Shown: piece after piece, positions 1-8,673 of the stretch
Layout of the letters: every line of letters begins with the position of its first letter
How positions within the stretch are numbered: the first letter of the stretch is position 1
Source: Hydrogenophaga sp. Root209
GTDB taxonomy: Bacteria > Pseudomonadota > Gammaproteobacteria > Burkholderiales > Burkholderiaceae_C
Direction: 5' to 3'
Assembly (NCBI RefSeq): GCF_001428625.1
Contig: NZ_LMIE01000012.1
Location: 326,900 to 390,899 of the forward strand
DNA: 64,000 bases
Position numbers and translations under genes: made by a program
The notes under the pieces: generated by a model
The model's database searches: none
Seen by the model: only the letters and a program-made list of their open reading frames with translations
What the model was told of the DNA's origin: nothing

Positions 1-79
1 CTTCGGACATGTGCGCCCCTTGTCCGGGCGCTCCTGCGCTACTCGCCAGCGAATGACGGCGGGGGAGCCCTCACCCCAA

Positions 80-100
80 CCCTCTCCCGGAGGGAGAGGG
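80..100. repeat. Dispersed palindromic repeat (CCCTCTCCC family), copy 1
   Basis: Perfect 9-bp arms CCCTCTCCC (80-88) and GGGAGAGGG (92-100) enclose a 3-nt loop. The flank CCCTCACCCCAA just before it is shared with a second copy near 12300-12337. The family is common in Burkholderiales and xanthomonads. It could work as a hairpin but has no T tract. Confidence 0.8.
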
Positions 101-290
101 AGTAAGACACGCACGCCGGAGGGGAAGCCCGATCCCGCTTGTGGCCGTGTGGCCGGGCTGAGCAGCGCAGGGGCGCGGGGATCAGAGGTCCGCATGTCCG
201 AAGGCCGCGAAGCGGACAAGTTTGCGGACATCCCCCGCGAACCGAGCAGCGCAAGGAAGCCCGCAGGGCCCCGGACTTCGGCTCGCCTTT

Positions 291-345
291 TCTTTGCTTA
301 CTTTCTTTTGGCGAAGCAAAAGAAAGTAAGTCGGCCGCCGGGCCG
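291..345. repeat. Long palindromic repeat, possible terminator of the ABC exporter
   Basis: Perfect 14-bp arms CTTACTTTCTTTTG (297-310) and CAAAAGAAAGTAAG (317-330) are separated by GCGAAG. The hairpin lies 59 nt past the stop of the minus-strand ABC exporter and is T-rich on both strands, so it could end transcription. The same repeat is scattered in Comamonadaceae genomes and is often mistaken for small protein genes. Confidence 0.65.
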
Positions 346-388
346 AGACCCGGCCTGCCACGAAAGAAAAAACACACCGACAAAGAAC

Positions 389-2260
389 TCAGTCAGCCCC
401 ACTCTGCTGCAAAGCCCACATCCCCGAATAAACCCCACCCCTCGATACAAGCTCGGAGTGCGTCCCCCGCTCAACAATCTCCCCATTCACCAGAACAAGG
501 ATCTCGTGAGCATCCACCACCGTGGACAACCGGTGCGCAATCACCAGCGTGGTCTTGTTGCGCGCCGCCGTCCTCAGCTCCGCTTGAATCGCCCGCTCAT
601 TGGCCGAATCCAACGCTGAGGTGGCCTCGTCGAAGATCACGATGGGGGGGTTCTTCAGCAAGGTACGGGCAATCGCCACGCGTTGCTTCTCACCACCCGA
701 GAGCTTGAGACCACGCTCGCCCACCATGGTGCGGTAACCCAGCGGCAGCCGCTCGATGAAGCTGTGGATGTGCGCGGCCTGGGCGGCCTGCACCGCTGCG
801 TCGTGCCCGGCCTCGGGGCGACCGTAGAGGATGTTGTATTCGATGGTGTCGTTGAACAGCACCGTGTCTTGCGGCACGATGCCGATGGCCTGGCGCACGC
901 TGGATTGGGTCACGCTCTTGATGTCCTGATCGTTGATGGTGATGCGACCGACGCCGTGGGGTCCGGGCTCAGAACCTGAAGCTGCATTCGTCACATCGTA
1001 GAAGCGGTACAGCAAGCGCGCCAACGTGCTCTTGCCCGAACCCGAAGGACCCACCACCGCCACCGTCTTGCCGGGCGGAATTTCAAAGCTCACGCCGTGC
1101 AGGATCTCGCGTGCAGGCTCGTACGAGAACCGCACGTTCTCGAACTTCACCGCAGGCGGGCCGTCCAGCACCAACGGCTCGGCACCGGGCTCGTCGGCGA
1201 TCTCGCGTTCTTTCTCCAGCAGCACGAACATCTTGTCCAGATCGGTCAGGCTCTGCTTGATCTCGCGGTACAGCACGCCCAGGAAACCCAGCGGGATGTA
1301 GAGCTGGATCATGAAGGCGTTGACCATGACCAGATCGCCCAGCGTCATCTCGCCGCTCACCACGCCCTGCGTGGCGCGGTAGAGCATGAGCACCAGCGCC
1401 ACCGCAATCACCACTTGTTGTCCGGCGTTGAGCAGGGACAGCGTGGTCTGGCTCTTGATGCGGGCACGGCGCAGTTTCTCCAGCGCCTCGTCGTATCGGC
1501 GGCCTTCGAACGCTTCGTTGTTGAAGTACTTCACCGTCTCGTAGTTCAGCAGCGAGTCGATGGCGCGCGTCTGGCTGGTGGACTCCAGCTCGTTCATCTC
1601 GCGGCGGAACTTGGTGCGCCACTCGGTCACCACCACGGTGAAGGTGATGTAGAGCACCAGCGCCACCAGCGTGATCCACACATAGCCCATGTCGAACTTG
1701 GTGCCCAGCAGCGTGAGCACCATGGCCACCTCGATCAGCGTGGGGAAGATGCTGTAGAGCGAGTAGGAGATGAGCGACTGCACGCCACGCGTGCCGCGTT
1801 CGATGTCGCGCGTCATGCCACCGGTCTGGCGCTCCAGGTGAAAGCGCAGGCTGAGCGCGTGCAGGTGGCCGAACACCTGCAGCGCGATGCTGCGGGTGGC
1901 GCCCTCGGTGGCCTTGGCAAACACCAGCTCCCGCAGCTCGGTGAAGATGCTGGTGGACAAGCGCAGGCCGCCGTAGGCCAGCAGCAAACTCAGCGGCACC
2001 ACCAGCATGGATTCGACACTGCCGGGCTTGATGCTCATGGCGTCGACCAGTTCCTTGAGCAGCAGCGGCACGCTCACGTTGGCCATCTTGGCGCCCACCA
2101 TGAAGGCCAGCGCCAGCACCACGCGCACCTTGTATTGCCAGAGGTAGGGCAACAGGCGTTTGAGCGTGGCCCAGTCGGAGCGCTGGGCGGGTTTGCCGAC
2201 CGGCGCGCCGGGGGTGGCGGGCAGGGTGATGGAGGCTTGGGATGGGTTGTCGGGGCGCAT
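389..2260 (-). CDS. ATM1/HMT1-type ABC exporter (permease fused to ATPase)
   Basis: This half-transporter is 623 residues from the ATG at 2260. A six-helix membrane domain fills roughly residues 30-350 and the ATPase domain the rest. Visible motifs are Walker A GPSGSGKST near residue 403, signature LSGGEKQR near 516, Walker B VIFDEATSALD and the H-loop IAHRLST. LLNYETVKYFNNE near residue 236 is typical of the ATM1/HMT1 group, which in bacteria exports glutathione-linked metal or persulfide compounds; the cargo here is not shown. The frame stays open to 2314, but the ATG at 2260 gives the usual N-terminus. A 14-residue Gly/Ser/Pro-rich stretch at 950-991, just after Walker A, is unusual. The gene diverges from the thioesterase at 2299. 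Confidence 0.9.
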   Translation of the reverse strand: MRPDNPSQASITLPATPGAPVGKPAQRSDWATLKRLLPYLWQYKVRVVLALAFMVGAKMANVSVPLLLKELVDAMSIKPGSVESMLVVPLSLLLAYGGLRLSTSIFTELRELVFAKATEGATRSIALQVFGHLHALSLRFHLERQTGGMTRDIERGTRGVQSLISYSLYSIFPTLIEVAMVLTLLGTKFDMGYVWITLVALVLYITFTVVVTEWRTKFRREMNELESTSQTRAIDSLLNYETVKYFNNEAFEGRRYDEALEKLRRARIKSQTTLSLLNAGQQVVIAVALVLMLYRATQGVVSGEMTLGDLVMVNAFMIQLYIPLGFLGVLYREIKQSLTDLDKMFVLLEKEREIADEPGAEPLVLDGPPAVKFENVRFSYEPAREILHGVSFEIPPGKTVAVVGPSGSGKSTLARLLYRFYDVTNAASGSEPGPHGVGRITINDQDIKSVTQSSVRQAIGIVPQDTVLFNDTIEYNILYGRPEAGHDAAVQAAQAAHIHSFIERLPLGYRTMVGERGLKLSGGEKQRVAIARTLLKNPPIVIFDEATSALDSANERAIQAELRTAARNKTTLVIAHRLSTVVDAHEILVLVNGEIVERGTHSELVSRGGVYSGMWALQQSGAD

Positions 2261-2270
2261 GCGGGAGAAT

Positions 2271-2285
2271 GGACAGCTACTGTCC
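2271..2285. promoter_or_regulatory. Short dyad in the 38-bp divergent promoter
   Basis: GGACAG-CTA-CTGTCC is a perfect dyad with 6-bp arms between the start codons of the exporter (2260) and the thioesterase (2299). Its place suggests an operator shared by both genes. No regulator is known and the short arms could arise by chance. Confidence 0.35.
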
Positions 2286-2298
2286 TGAGATTGTGACC

Positions 2299-2730
2299 AT
2301 GTCAAACAAAACAAGCCCGAACTCCCAAACCACCCTGCCCCAGGACAGGGAACTGGTCATGAAGGTCATTCCCATGCCGGCCGACTGCAACGCCAACGGC
2401 GACATCTTCGGTGGCTGGGTCATGGCGCAGGTGGACCTGGCCGGTGCCGTGCTCCCGGCGCGCCACGTGCGCGGGCGCATGGTCACCGTGGCGGTGAACC
2501 AGTTCGTCTTCAAGCAGCCGGTGCGCGTGGGCGACATCCTGAGCTTCTTCTCGCACATCACGCGCGTGGGCAACACGTCGGTCACGGTGCAGGTCGAGGT
2601 GTTTGCCGAGCGCATCCTGGCCCAGGGCGAGTATCTGAAGGTGACCGAAGCCAGCCTGACCTACGTGGCCATCGACCTGGAAGGCCGACCCCAGCCGATC
2701 CCTCGCGAAGAAGCGAAGACACCCAACTGA
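2299..2730 (+). CDS. YciA-type acyl-CoA thioesterase (hotdog fold)
   Basis: The protein is 143 residues from the ATG at 2299; an upstream in-frame extension overlaps the divergent exporter and looks like noise. NANGDIFGGWVMAQVDLAGA near residues 31-50 holds the Asn/Asp and Gly-rich helix of the YciA/BACH acyl-CoA thioesterases, which hydrolyse acyl-CoA to acid and CoA in the cytosol. Length fits a single-hotdog subunit that works as a hexamer. It is followed after 63 bases by the IclR regulator on the same strand and may help recycle CoA, but its exact substrate cannot be read from sequence. Confidence 0.9.
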   Translation: MSNKTSPNSQTTLPQDRELVMKVIPMPADCNANGDIFGGWVMAQVDLAGAVLPARHVRGRMVTVAVNQFVFKQPVRVGDILSFFSHITRVGNTSVTVQVEVFAERILAQGEYLKVTEASLTYVAIDLEGRPQPIPREEAKTPN

Positions 2731-2754
2731 CCCCGACCGGGCGGCGCGCTACCA

Positions 2755-2768
2755 TTGTCCCTGGACAA
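2755..2768. promoter_or_regulatory. TTGT-N6-ACAA dyad before the IclR gene
   Basis: TTGTCC-CT-GGACAA lies 26 bp upstream of the IclR start codon. Its outer half-sites TTGT and ACAA with a 6-nt centre match the dyads before the CoA ligase (8658-8673) and the PaaI thioesterase (9292-9307). This is a plausible autoregulatory operator; protein binding is inferred only. Confidence 0.5.
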
Positions 2769-2793
2769 AAACGTCCGAGGAGCCTTGCGTCCC

Positions 2794-3606
2794 ATGCCCG
2801 CCGAATCCAGAACACCCAGACAGCCCGCCCCACCGGCAAAGAAAGGCGTGCGCGTGCGCGACGTGCCCGCCGTGACCCGGTCGATCGCCATCCTGCGTTT
2901 GCTCGGGCGGACCAAGCAGTCATTGGGGGTCAAGGCCATCGCCGACGAACTCGGGTTGGTGCCAAGCACCTGCCTGCACATCCTGCGCGTGCTGGTGAGC
3001 GAAGAACTCGTGAAGGTGGAGCCCGGCACCAAGCACTACGCGCTGGGCAGCGGCATGATCAGCCTGGCGCGCAGCGTGCTCAAGGGCGGCAGCTTTGCCC
3101 AACTCGCCCAGCCGGGCTTGGACCGCCTGGCGTCTTCGTTTGGCGTGACGGCGATGGGCGTGGAGGTCACACCCAAGCAGACCGTGGTGGTGCTGGCCCT
3201 GTCGCGTTCGGACCAGCCGTTTCGCATGCACACCGACGTGGGCAGCCAGTTTTCTTCATTGGTGAGTGCCACCGGGCGCTTGATCGCGGCCTACAGCGGT
3301 GACAACTGGACGGTGCTGCGCCAGAAGTTTGCCGCCATCGAATGGGACAAGGCGCCGAGCTTTGCCCAGTGGAAGAAGGAAGTCGAAGAGACCCGGGCCC
3401 GCGGCTGGAGTTCGGATCGCGACAATTTCATGAGCGGCATCACGGTCGTTGCCGTGCCGATCTTCGAGCCGTCAGGGCGACTCATGCACACGCTGGTGGC
3501 CGTCGGTCTGTCCAGTCAGCTTCATGCCACCGCCATGGCGCAACTGGCGGCGGCCATGCGGCGGGAAGCCGAATCGATTTCGGACCTGCTGCTCGATCGC
3601 CATTGA
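2794..3606 (+). CDS. IclR-family transcriptional regulator
   Basis: A 270-residue protein starts at the ATG at 2794, with GAGGAG (2777-2782) as ribosome site; a TTG at 2755 is in frame but lies inside the dyad. A winged helix-turn-helix fills about residues 20-80 (IAILRLLGRTKQSLGVKAIA, then an STCLHIL recognition helix). The C-terminal IclR effector domain follows from about residue 95. IclR proteins sense small organic acids and control catabolic operons. The gene converges on the operon ending at 3631, 24 bp away, and its promoter shares a dyad with two promoters of that cluster, so it is the likely local regulator. Confidence 0.9.
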   Translation: MPAESRTPRQPAPPAKKGVRVRDVPAVTRSIAILRLLGRTKQSLGVKAIADELGLVPSTCLHILRVLVSEELVKVEPGTKHYALGSGMISLARSVLKGGSFAQLAQPGLDRLASSFGVTAMGVEVTPKQTVVVLALSRSDQPFRMHTDVGSQFSSLVSATGRLIAAYSGDNWTVLRQKFAAIEWDKAPSFAQWKKEVEETRARGWSSDRDNFMSGITVVAVPIFEPSGRLMHTLVAVGLSSQLHATAMAQLAAAMRREAESISDLLLDRH

Positions 3607-3630
3607 ACCGGGCAGCCGCCGCAACCCCGT

Positions 3631-4593
3631 TCAATCGACCTGGATGCCGGCGCGTTTGATCACCGGCTCCCACTTCCTGCGCTCGTTGAACGCAAAGGCG
3701 GCCAGTCGGGCCGGCGTGCCGCCGGCCGGGTCAAAGCCCAGGTCGAGCAGGCGCTGACGGGTTTCAGGCTTCGCCAGCACCTTGTTGAGTGCGGCGTTCA
3801 GTGTGTTGATGATCGCCGGTGACGTGCCCTTGGGGGCGTACAGGGCGTTCCAGGCCACCACCTCGAAGTCTTTGAAACCCTGCTCCGCCACGGTCTTGAC
3901 GCCGGGCATCAGGCCGCTGGGCTGGGCGGACGTGACCGCCAGCGCGCGCAACTTGCCCGAGGCCAGCATCGGCCGCAGCGCGGTCGGGGTGTCGACAATC
4001 GCCGGCACCTGACCACCCAACAAGTCCGACATGGCGTTGGCCGAACCTTTGTATGGAATGCCGAAGAGCGGCACCGACGTGCGGTCCTTCAGCAATTCGA
4101 CCACCAGGCGTGCGGTGGTGCTCGGCATGGCGATGTCGGCGCTGCGAGGATTGCGCTGCGCCAGGCTCACGAGTTCGGCCGCCGATGTCAGCGGCGAGGC
4201 GGTGTTCACCGCCATCACCATGGGAAAGGTGCCGACGAGCGCAATGGGCTCGAAATCCTGCGACGGATCGAACGGCAGCTTGGTGTACAGAAACTGGTTG
4301 AGCACATGGGTGGCGTTGGTGCCCATGGTCAGGGTGTAGCCGTCCGGCGCGGCCTGTCTGGCCAGATCGGTGCCCAGATTGCCACCGGCGCCCGCCTTGT
4401 TTTCGATGACGATGGGCTGGCCCAGATCGACCGCCATCTGGGCGGCCAGGTAGCGGGTGGCAATGTCGGTGCCCTGCCCCGCGGCATAGGCCACGATGAT
4501 CTTGATGGGCCGTTGCGGATAGGTCTGCGCGTTGACGGCCATCGAGGTCGTCAGCGTGAAGGCGGCGGTGATGATGAGGTTCAGAAATCGCAT
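3631..4593 (-). CDS. Bug-family tripartite tricarboxylate transporter receptor
   Basis: The 320-residue protein begins with a signal peptide of about 22 residues ending near VNA-QTYPQRP. The mature start YPQRPIKIIVAYAAGQGTD and the later KAGAGGNLGTDLAR stretch are hallmarks of the Bug (TctC-like) periplasmic receptors, which are very numerous in Comamonadaceae and bind carboxylates or small aromatics. No TctA or TctB membrane partner is in the window, so it may feed a transporter encoded elsewhere or act as a sensor. It is the last gene of the CoA operon, 35 bp after the CoA-transferase, which suggests that it captures the acid activated there. Confidence 0.93.
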   Translation of the reverse strand: MRFLNLIITAAFTLTTSMAVNAQTYPQRPIKIIVAYAAGQGTDIATRYLAAQMAVDLGQPIVIENKAGAGGNLGTDLARQAAPDGYTLTMGTNATHVLNQFLYTKLPFDPSQDFEPIALVGTFPMVMAVNTASPLTSAAELVSLAQRNPRSADIAMPSTTARLVVELLKDRTSVPLFGIPYKGSANAMSDLLGGQVPAIVDTPTALRPMLASGKLRALAVTSAQPSGLMPGVKTVAEQGFKDFEVVAWNALYAPKGTSPAIINTLNAALNKVLAKPETRQRLLDLGFDPAGGTPARLAAFAFNERRKWEPVIKRAGIQVD

Positions 4594-4628
4594 GTTTGTC
4601 TCCTTTTATTGTGATGGCCAGTTGGCCA

Positions 4629-5831
4629 CTAGGTTCTGGGTCCGGGGGCGGCACCCGTTTCTCGCAATCGTTGACGGTCATTCTCCGAATAGCCCAGGTC
4701 CACCAGAATGGCTTCCGTGTCTTGAGCAAAGCCGGGGGGTCTGACGCCCGGTGAACCCGGCGTGCCCAGCAGCCGCATGGGCGAGCGCAGGCCGGTGTAG
4801 TTCGAACGACGCACGACGATGTCGCGGTGTTCGCAGTGGGCGTGCGCCAACGCCTGCGGCACGGAATTCACCACACCGGCCGGCACACCCGATCGCATCA
4901 AGGCTTCGCACAAGGGCTCGCAGTCCCGGTCCGCGATGGCCCCTTCGATCACCGCCTTGAGCGCGGCGCGGTTGACCACCCGCAGGCTGTTGCTTGCAAA
5001 ACGCTCGTCATCGAGCAGGTTCTCCAGCCCCAGGCAAGCGCCCAGTCGACGGAACTGCGCATCGTTCAGGATGCCGATGAACAGCTCACCGTCGTGAGCC
5101 TTGAACTTGTCGTACGGCGCAATGTTCGGGTGCGCGCTGCCGAGCAAGCGTGGCGAGTCCTTCGACGCGAACCAGTTCGACGCATGCGGCAACAGCAGGC
5201 TCAGCGCCGTGTCGTAAAGGGTGGCTTCCACGCGCTGCCCCCGCCCGCTGGCCTGGCGCGCCAGCAACGCCATGAGGATGCTGCTCATGGCCACATAGCC
5301 GGTGAGGTGGTCCACGATCGGCATGCCCACCCGCGTAGTTCCACTGCACTCGTCGCCGTTGATGCTCATCAGTCCGCACAGCGCCTGCAGCACGGCGTCG
5401 TAGCCCGGCAAGCCGCCCAGCGGTCCATCGTTGCCGAATCCGGTGATGCTGCAGTGGACCAGGCGCGGGTAGCGCTCGGCCAGGGTCTGCTCGTAGCCCA
5501 GACCCCAGCGTTCCAGCGTACCGGGGAGAAAGTTCTCCACCAGCACATCCGCGTCGGCCAGCAAGCGGTGAAGCACCTCCTGCGCCTCTGGCCTGGACAA
5601 GTCGAGGCTGATGGCCTGCTTGCCCCGGTTGAGCGCCAGAAAATACGCCGCGTCGCCATCGCCATCGAAGGGAGGTCCCAGGCTGCGCGTCTCGTCGCCC
5701 GAAGGCGGCTCGACCTTGATCACCTGGGCACCGTGATCCGCCAGCATCTGAGTGCACAGCGGCCCCGCCAGCACCCGGGTGAGGTCAACGACCTTCACGC
5801 CTTTCAGTGCGCCACCGGCGGTCGTGGACAT
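4629..5831 (-). CDS. CaiB/BaiF family (class III) CoA-transferase
   Basis: The gene encodes 400 residues, the usual length, from the ATG at 5831; an open frame continues to 6497 but only as a shadow of the next gene. The N-terminus LKGVKVVDLTRVLAGPLCTQ and PGYDAVLQALCGLMSING, whose Asp near residue 144 is the expected acyl-anchoring residue, are diagnostic. These enzymes move CoA between organic acids, giving an alternative to ATP-dependent activation. It starts 5 bp after the hydratase gene, so the two are co-transcribed. The specific donor and acceptor are not evident. Confidence 0.93.
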   Translation of the reverse strand: MSTTAGGALKGVKVVDLTRVLAGPLCTQMLADHGAQVIKVEPPSGDETRSLGPPFDGDGDAAYFLALNRGKQAISLDLSRPEAQEVLHRLLADADVLVENFLPGTLERWGLGYEQTLAERYPRLVHCSITGFGNDGPLGGLPGYDAVLQALCGLMSINGDECSGTTRVGMPIVDHLTGYVAMSSILMALLARQASGRGQRVEATLYDTALSLLLPHASNWFASKDSPRLLGSAHPNIAPYDKFKAHDGELFIGILNDAQFRRLGACLGLENLLDDERFASNSLRVVNRAALKAVIEGAIADRDCEPLCEALMRSGVPAGVVNSVPQALAHAHCEHRDIVVRRSNYTGLRSPMRLLGTPGSPGVRPPGFAQDTEAILVDLGYSENDRQRLRETGAAPGPRT

Positions 5832-5836
5832 CGGAT

Positions 5837-6976
5837 TCACCCCCGGGACGGCAAGACGACGATGCCGCTGCCCACCACCGACAACTCGTCGTTCTGGTTG
5901 CGGGCTTCCTGGTCGATTTCGACCATGTGCTTGCCGTTCTCGACGAACTTGCGCTTGACCTTGGCCTTGATGAACAACATGTCGCCCTCGGGGTTGTGGC
6001 GGCGGATCTTGCAGCTGGCCTTGTGCAGGAAGCCGGCATCGCCCATCCAGTTGGTGAGCTGGTGGGTGAGCCACGAGGTGCGCTCCGGGCCGTAGTCGTA
6101 GGCACCGGGGGCGCCCACTTCGAGCGCGAAGTCTTCTTCCCAGTGAACACGCTCGGGGCAATCGGGGATACCGAAACGGTTCTTGATGCCCACGCCGGGG
6201 TGTTGGTCGATCAGCTTCCAGGCCAGCTTGTTGGCCCGGATGTACAGACCGCCCCAACCTTGCGCGTACGCGATGAAGCCGGTCACGGTCATCGGGCCCT
6301 TGAACATCACGGGCAGTTCTTCGCCCTCCTTCACGTCCTCCCAGTAGCGGGGGGTGGCGCCACGGATCTCTTCGTCGCGGTAGAGCTTGTAGGCCTCGGC
6401 CAGCTCTTCGTCGGTGTAGCGGCGCGGCGCGCTCGCGCGCACTTCGCTGTATTTGGTGCCCTGCTCCCGGGCGTGGTCGCGCTCGGTGCGGAAGCACCAG
6501 CTGTCGGCCTCGGCCACCTTGTCACCGCTCTGGTTGAAGAAGTCCACGTGGTAGGTCTGTTGCACGGCGCGCCCGGCAAATCGGGTCTGGTGCTCGACCA
6601 GTTCCTTCAGGTGAGCCTCGGTGTGGATCTCGTCGTTGCGACGCACAGGCTTGTGCCAGGTCCAGTCCGCGCCTGACCACATGGCGTGCACGCCCGGCAG
6701 ACCGCCGACGTAGCCGGAAACGATGCGGCTGGTCGAGAACAGGAAGCTGGGCAAGGCAATGATGCCGGCGTGCTGGGTCTTGGCCGCGTAGTCGGGGTCG
6801 CACCACAGCGGGTTGTCGTCACCGATGCCGTGGGCGTAGTGGCGGATGTTGTCGCGCGTGGCTTCGTGGCACCACGGCTCGACGGTGTGGCCGATCTTCA
6901 CGCCGATGCGCTGGCGAAGCTCGTCAAGACCCGTTTCAGTGATCTTGGGAAAGTTGCGGGTTTCGGTGGTGGACAA
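5837..6976 (-). CDS. Double-hotdog MaoC-type acyl-CoA dehydratase/hydratase
   Basis: A 379-residue protein with an N-terminal FAS1-like dehydratase hotdog (about 20-160, with GDDNPLWCDPDYA) and a second MaoC-like hotdog (about 215-375, with GWGGLYIRANKLAWKLID). Such fused proteins hydrate or dehydrate enoyl-/3-hydroxyacyl-CoA esters. It lies between the CoA ligase (48 bp upstream) and the CoA-transferase (5 bp downstream) and so probably carries out the hydration step after activation. A good GAGGAGA ribosome site precedes the ATG at 6976. The substrate is unknown. Confidence 0.85.
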   Translation of the reverse strand: MSTTETRNFPKITETGLDELRQRIGVKIGHTVEPWCHEATRDNIRHYAHGIGDDNPLWCDPDYAAKTQHAGIIALPSFLFSTSRIVSGYVGGLPGVHAMWSGADWTWHKPVRRNDEIHTEAHLKELVEHQTRFAGRAVQQTYHVDFFNQSGDKVAEADSWCFRTERDHAREQGTKYSEVRASAPRRYTDEELAEAYKLYRDEEIRGATPRYWEDVKEGEELPVMFKGPMTVTGFIAYAQGWGGLYIRANKLAWKLIDQHPGVGIKNRFGIPDCPERVHWEEDFALEVGAPGAYDYGPERTSWLTHQLTNWMGDAGFLHKASCKIRRHNPEGDMLFIKAKVKRKFVENGKHMVEIDQEARNQNDELSVVGSGIVVLPSRG

Positions 6977-7024
6977 ACGTGTCTCCTCAGTGGGTTGGTT
7001 GAATCGGGTTGGTGGGACGTTCGA

Positions 7025-8587
7025 TCAGGTCGAAGCGACGGCCGCGGCTGCGACCTCCTGCTCGCGCAGTTTTTTGCGGTGCACTTTTCCGGCGGGGGTC
7101 TTGGGCAGTTCAGCGACCACCGCCACGTGACGCGGGTACTCGTGCTGACTCAGCTTGTTGCGCACGAGGTTCTGGATTTCTTCGGTGAAGGTCTCGGAGC
7201 CCGCCCGCTTGCTGACCACAAAGGCCTTGACGACCTGGCCACGCAGTTCGTCGGGCACGCCAATGGCGGCGGCTTCCAGCACGTCGGGGTGCATGAGGAT
7301 CACGTTCTCGATCTCGACCGCGCTCATGGTCCAGCCGGCCGAGATGATCACGTCGTCGGCCCGACCACCGTGGTGGAAGTAGCCCTCGCTGTCGATGCGG
7401 CCCAGGTCCTTGGTCGGGATCCACTGACCGCGGCGCAGCACCATGAGTTGCCCCGAGGTGCCCACCGGGCACAGTCGGCCTTCGGCGTCCTGCACCACCA
7501 CCTGGGTGCCTGGAACGGCCTTGCCCAGCGAGCCGCGGCGCACCGGGAAATCGGGCGCACCCGGGTAGCTGACCAGCACCACGCCGATCTCGGTCGTGCC
7601 GTACATGCTGCACACCTCGAGCCCGAAGGTCTGGTGCACGAAGTTCGCGGTCTCGTCGTCGATCGGCTCGCCGGTGAACGACAGCTTCTTCAGCGTGTAG
7701 GTGTAGCGATCCGCAGCACCGCTGTTCCTCATCATGCGGTAGTGCGTGGCCGCGGCCGACATGTTGGTGAAGCAGTGTTCGGACAGCGCATGCAACAAGC
7801 GCTCCGGGTTGAAACGGCCGGCGTAGGCACCGATCGTCAAACCCAGGGCGAGCGGTGCGAGCGTGCCATGCCAGAGCCCGTGTCCCCACGCGGGTGAAGA
7901 CGGGCAGAAGAAGCGGTCTCCCGGGCGCAGACCCGTGCCGTACAACGCGGCCACCATCAAGGTCACCAGCGCGCGGTGCGAGTGTTTGACGGCGTCGGGC
8001 AGTTCGCGCGTGGTGCCCGACGTGTACTGAAACACCGCGAGGTCATCGGCCCGCGTCTTCACCTCGAACGTTGACGGCAACGGCTGGATGGAGGCCAGAA
8101 AGTCGCGATCGAAGACCAGCACACTGTCCCCGACGATGGACCGCGCCACCTCCTGCTTCTCGTCGTTCGTGACCAGCAAGGCGGGCTGGCAGTCCTTGAC
8201 GCGAAGCCGGATGCCGTCGGGGCCGAACAGCGTGAACAACGGCACCGCAATCGCGCCGCTCTTGATGACGCCGAACATGGCGACATAGAACGCCCGTGAG
8301 GGCTCCAGCATGATCGCCACCCGCTGGCCCGGCTCGATGCCGCGCGACACCAGGTGGTTGGCGAAGCGCGATGAATCGGCGGCCAGCTCCGCGTAGGTGA
8401 TCGTCTCGTCGGCACCCTCGGCACGCACCACGATCACCGCGTCGCGCCCGGAAGCGGCGTGGCGGTCCACGCACTCGTGACCGATGTTCAGGACCTCGCG
8501 GTTGCCATCGAACAGCTCCCACAGCTTGTCGTTGGAGAAATGCGCCTGGGCATCTGCGTAGCTCGTGTATTCGGTCAGTTTTTTCAT
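7025..8587 (-). CDS. AMP-forming acyl-CoA ligase with divergent phosphate loop
   Basis: At 520 residues this is a full-length adenylate-forming ligase, converting an acid, ATP and CoA to acyl-CoA. Visible parts are YTSGTT near residue 189, MYGTTE near 340 and the C-terminal PKTPAGKVHRKKL with the expected catalytic Lys. The loop reads YTSGTTRELPDAVKHS, where most relatives have a Gly after the second Thr and a Pro-Lys-Gly; the Lys is displaced, so it belongs to a divergent subgroup. It is the first gene of the four-gene minus-strand operon 8587-3631, and a TTGT-N6-ACAA dyad lies 71 nt upstream. Acid specificity cannot be assigned. Confidence 0.88.
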   Translation of the reverse strand: MKKLTEYTSYADAQAHFSNDKLWELFDGNREVLNIGHECVDRHAASGRDAVIVVRAEGADETITYAELAADSSRFANHLVSRGIEPGQRVAIMLEPSRAFYVAMFGVIKSGAIAVPLFTLFGPDGIRLRVKDCQPALLVTNDEKQEVARSIVGDSVLVFDRDFLASIQPLPSTFEVKTRADDLAVFQYTSGTTRELPDAVKHSHRALVTLMVAALYGTGLRPGDRFFCPSSPAWGHGLWHGTLAPLALGLTIGAYAGRFNPERLLHALSEHCFTNMSAAATHYRMMRNSGAADRYTYTLKKLSFTGEPIDDETANFVHQTFGLEVCSMYGTTEIGVVLVSYPGAPDFPVRRGSLGKAVPGTQVVVQDAEGRLCPVGTSGQLMVLRRGQWIPTKDLGRIDSEGYFHHGGRADDVIISAGWTMSAVEIENVILMHPDVLEAAAIGVPDELRGQVVKAFVVSKRAGSETFTEEIQNLVRNKLSQHEYPRHVAVVAELPKTPAGKVHRKKLREQEVAAAAVAST

Positions 8588-8657
8588 GGTCTTCGCTGTT
8601 CGTCTCGTTGGGATGAATTCTTTCTGCGTTTTGCGTTTTTGTCAAATGGCACTATGT

Positions 8658-8673
8658 TTTGTACATAGACAAA
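8658..8673. promoter_or_regulatory. Dyad TTTGT-N6-ACAAA before the CoA-ligase operon
   Basis: TTTGTACATAGACAAA lies 71 nt upstream of the ligase start. Reverse-complemented, the copy at 9292-9307 matches it at 15 of 16 bases. The half-sites TTTGT and ACAAA make an operator-like dyad. The IclR protein at 2794 is the obvious candidate to bind it, by inference. Confidence 0.6.

Larger units (their letters stand above)
1..388. other. Intergenic stretch made of dispersed repeats
   Basis: I see no credible gene in these 388 bases. Several open frames cross it, but their peptides are low-complexity Arg/Pro/Ser-rich translations of repeats. It holds two recognisable palindromic units (80-100 and 297-330) and G+C-rich sequence between them. 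It lies downstream of the ABC exporter, so one palindrome may serve as its terminator. Confidence 0.7.

Noticed and set aside
297-330. tRNA or small structured RNA
   Set aside because: It is a simple 14-bp hairpin of a dispersed repeat without cloverleaf features or a promoter.
11-708. Small genes in the first 700 bases, both strands
   Set aside because: The peptides are translations of dispersed repeats and of the 3' end of the ABC exporter in wrong frames; no ribosome sites or conserved motifs.
1097-2296. Long plus-strand open frame opposite the ABC exporter
   Set aside because: It is the His/Gln/Arg-rich antisense shadow of a high-G+C gene with clear transporter motifs on the other strand. 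The same applies to long antisense frames at 4827-6095, 12671-14128, 18040-19494 and 44620-46629.
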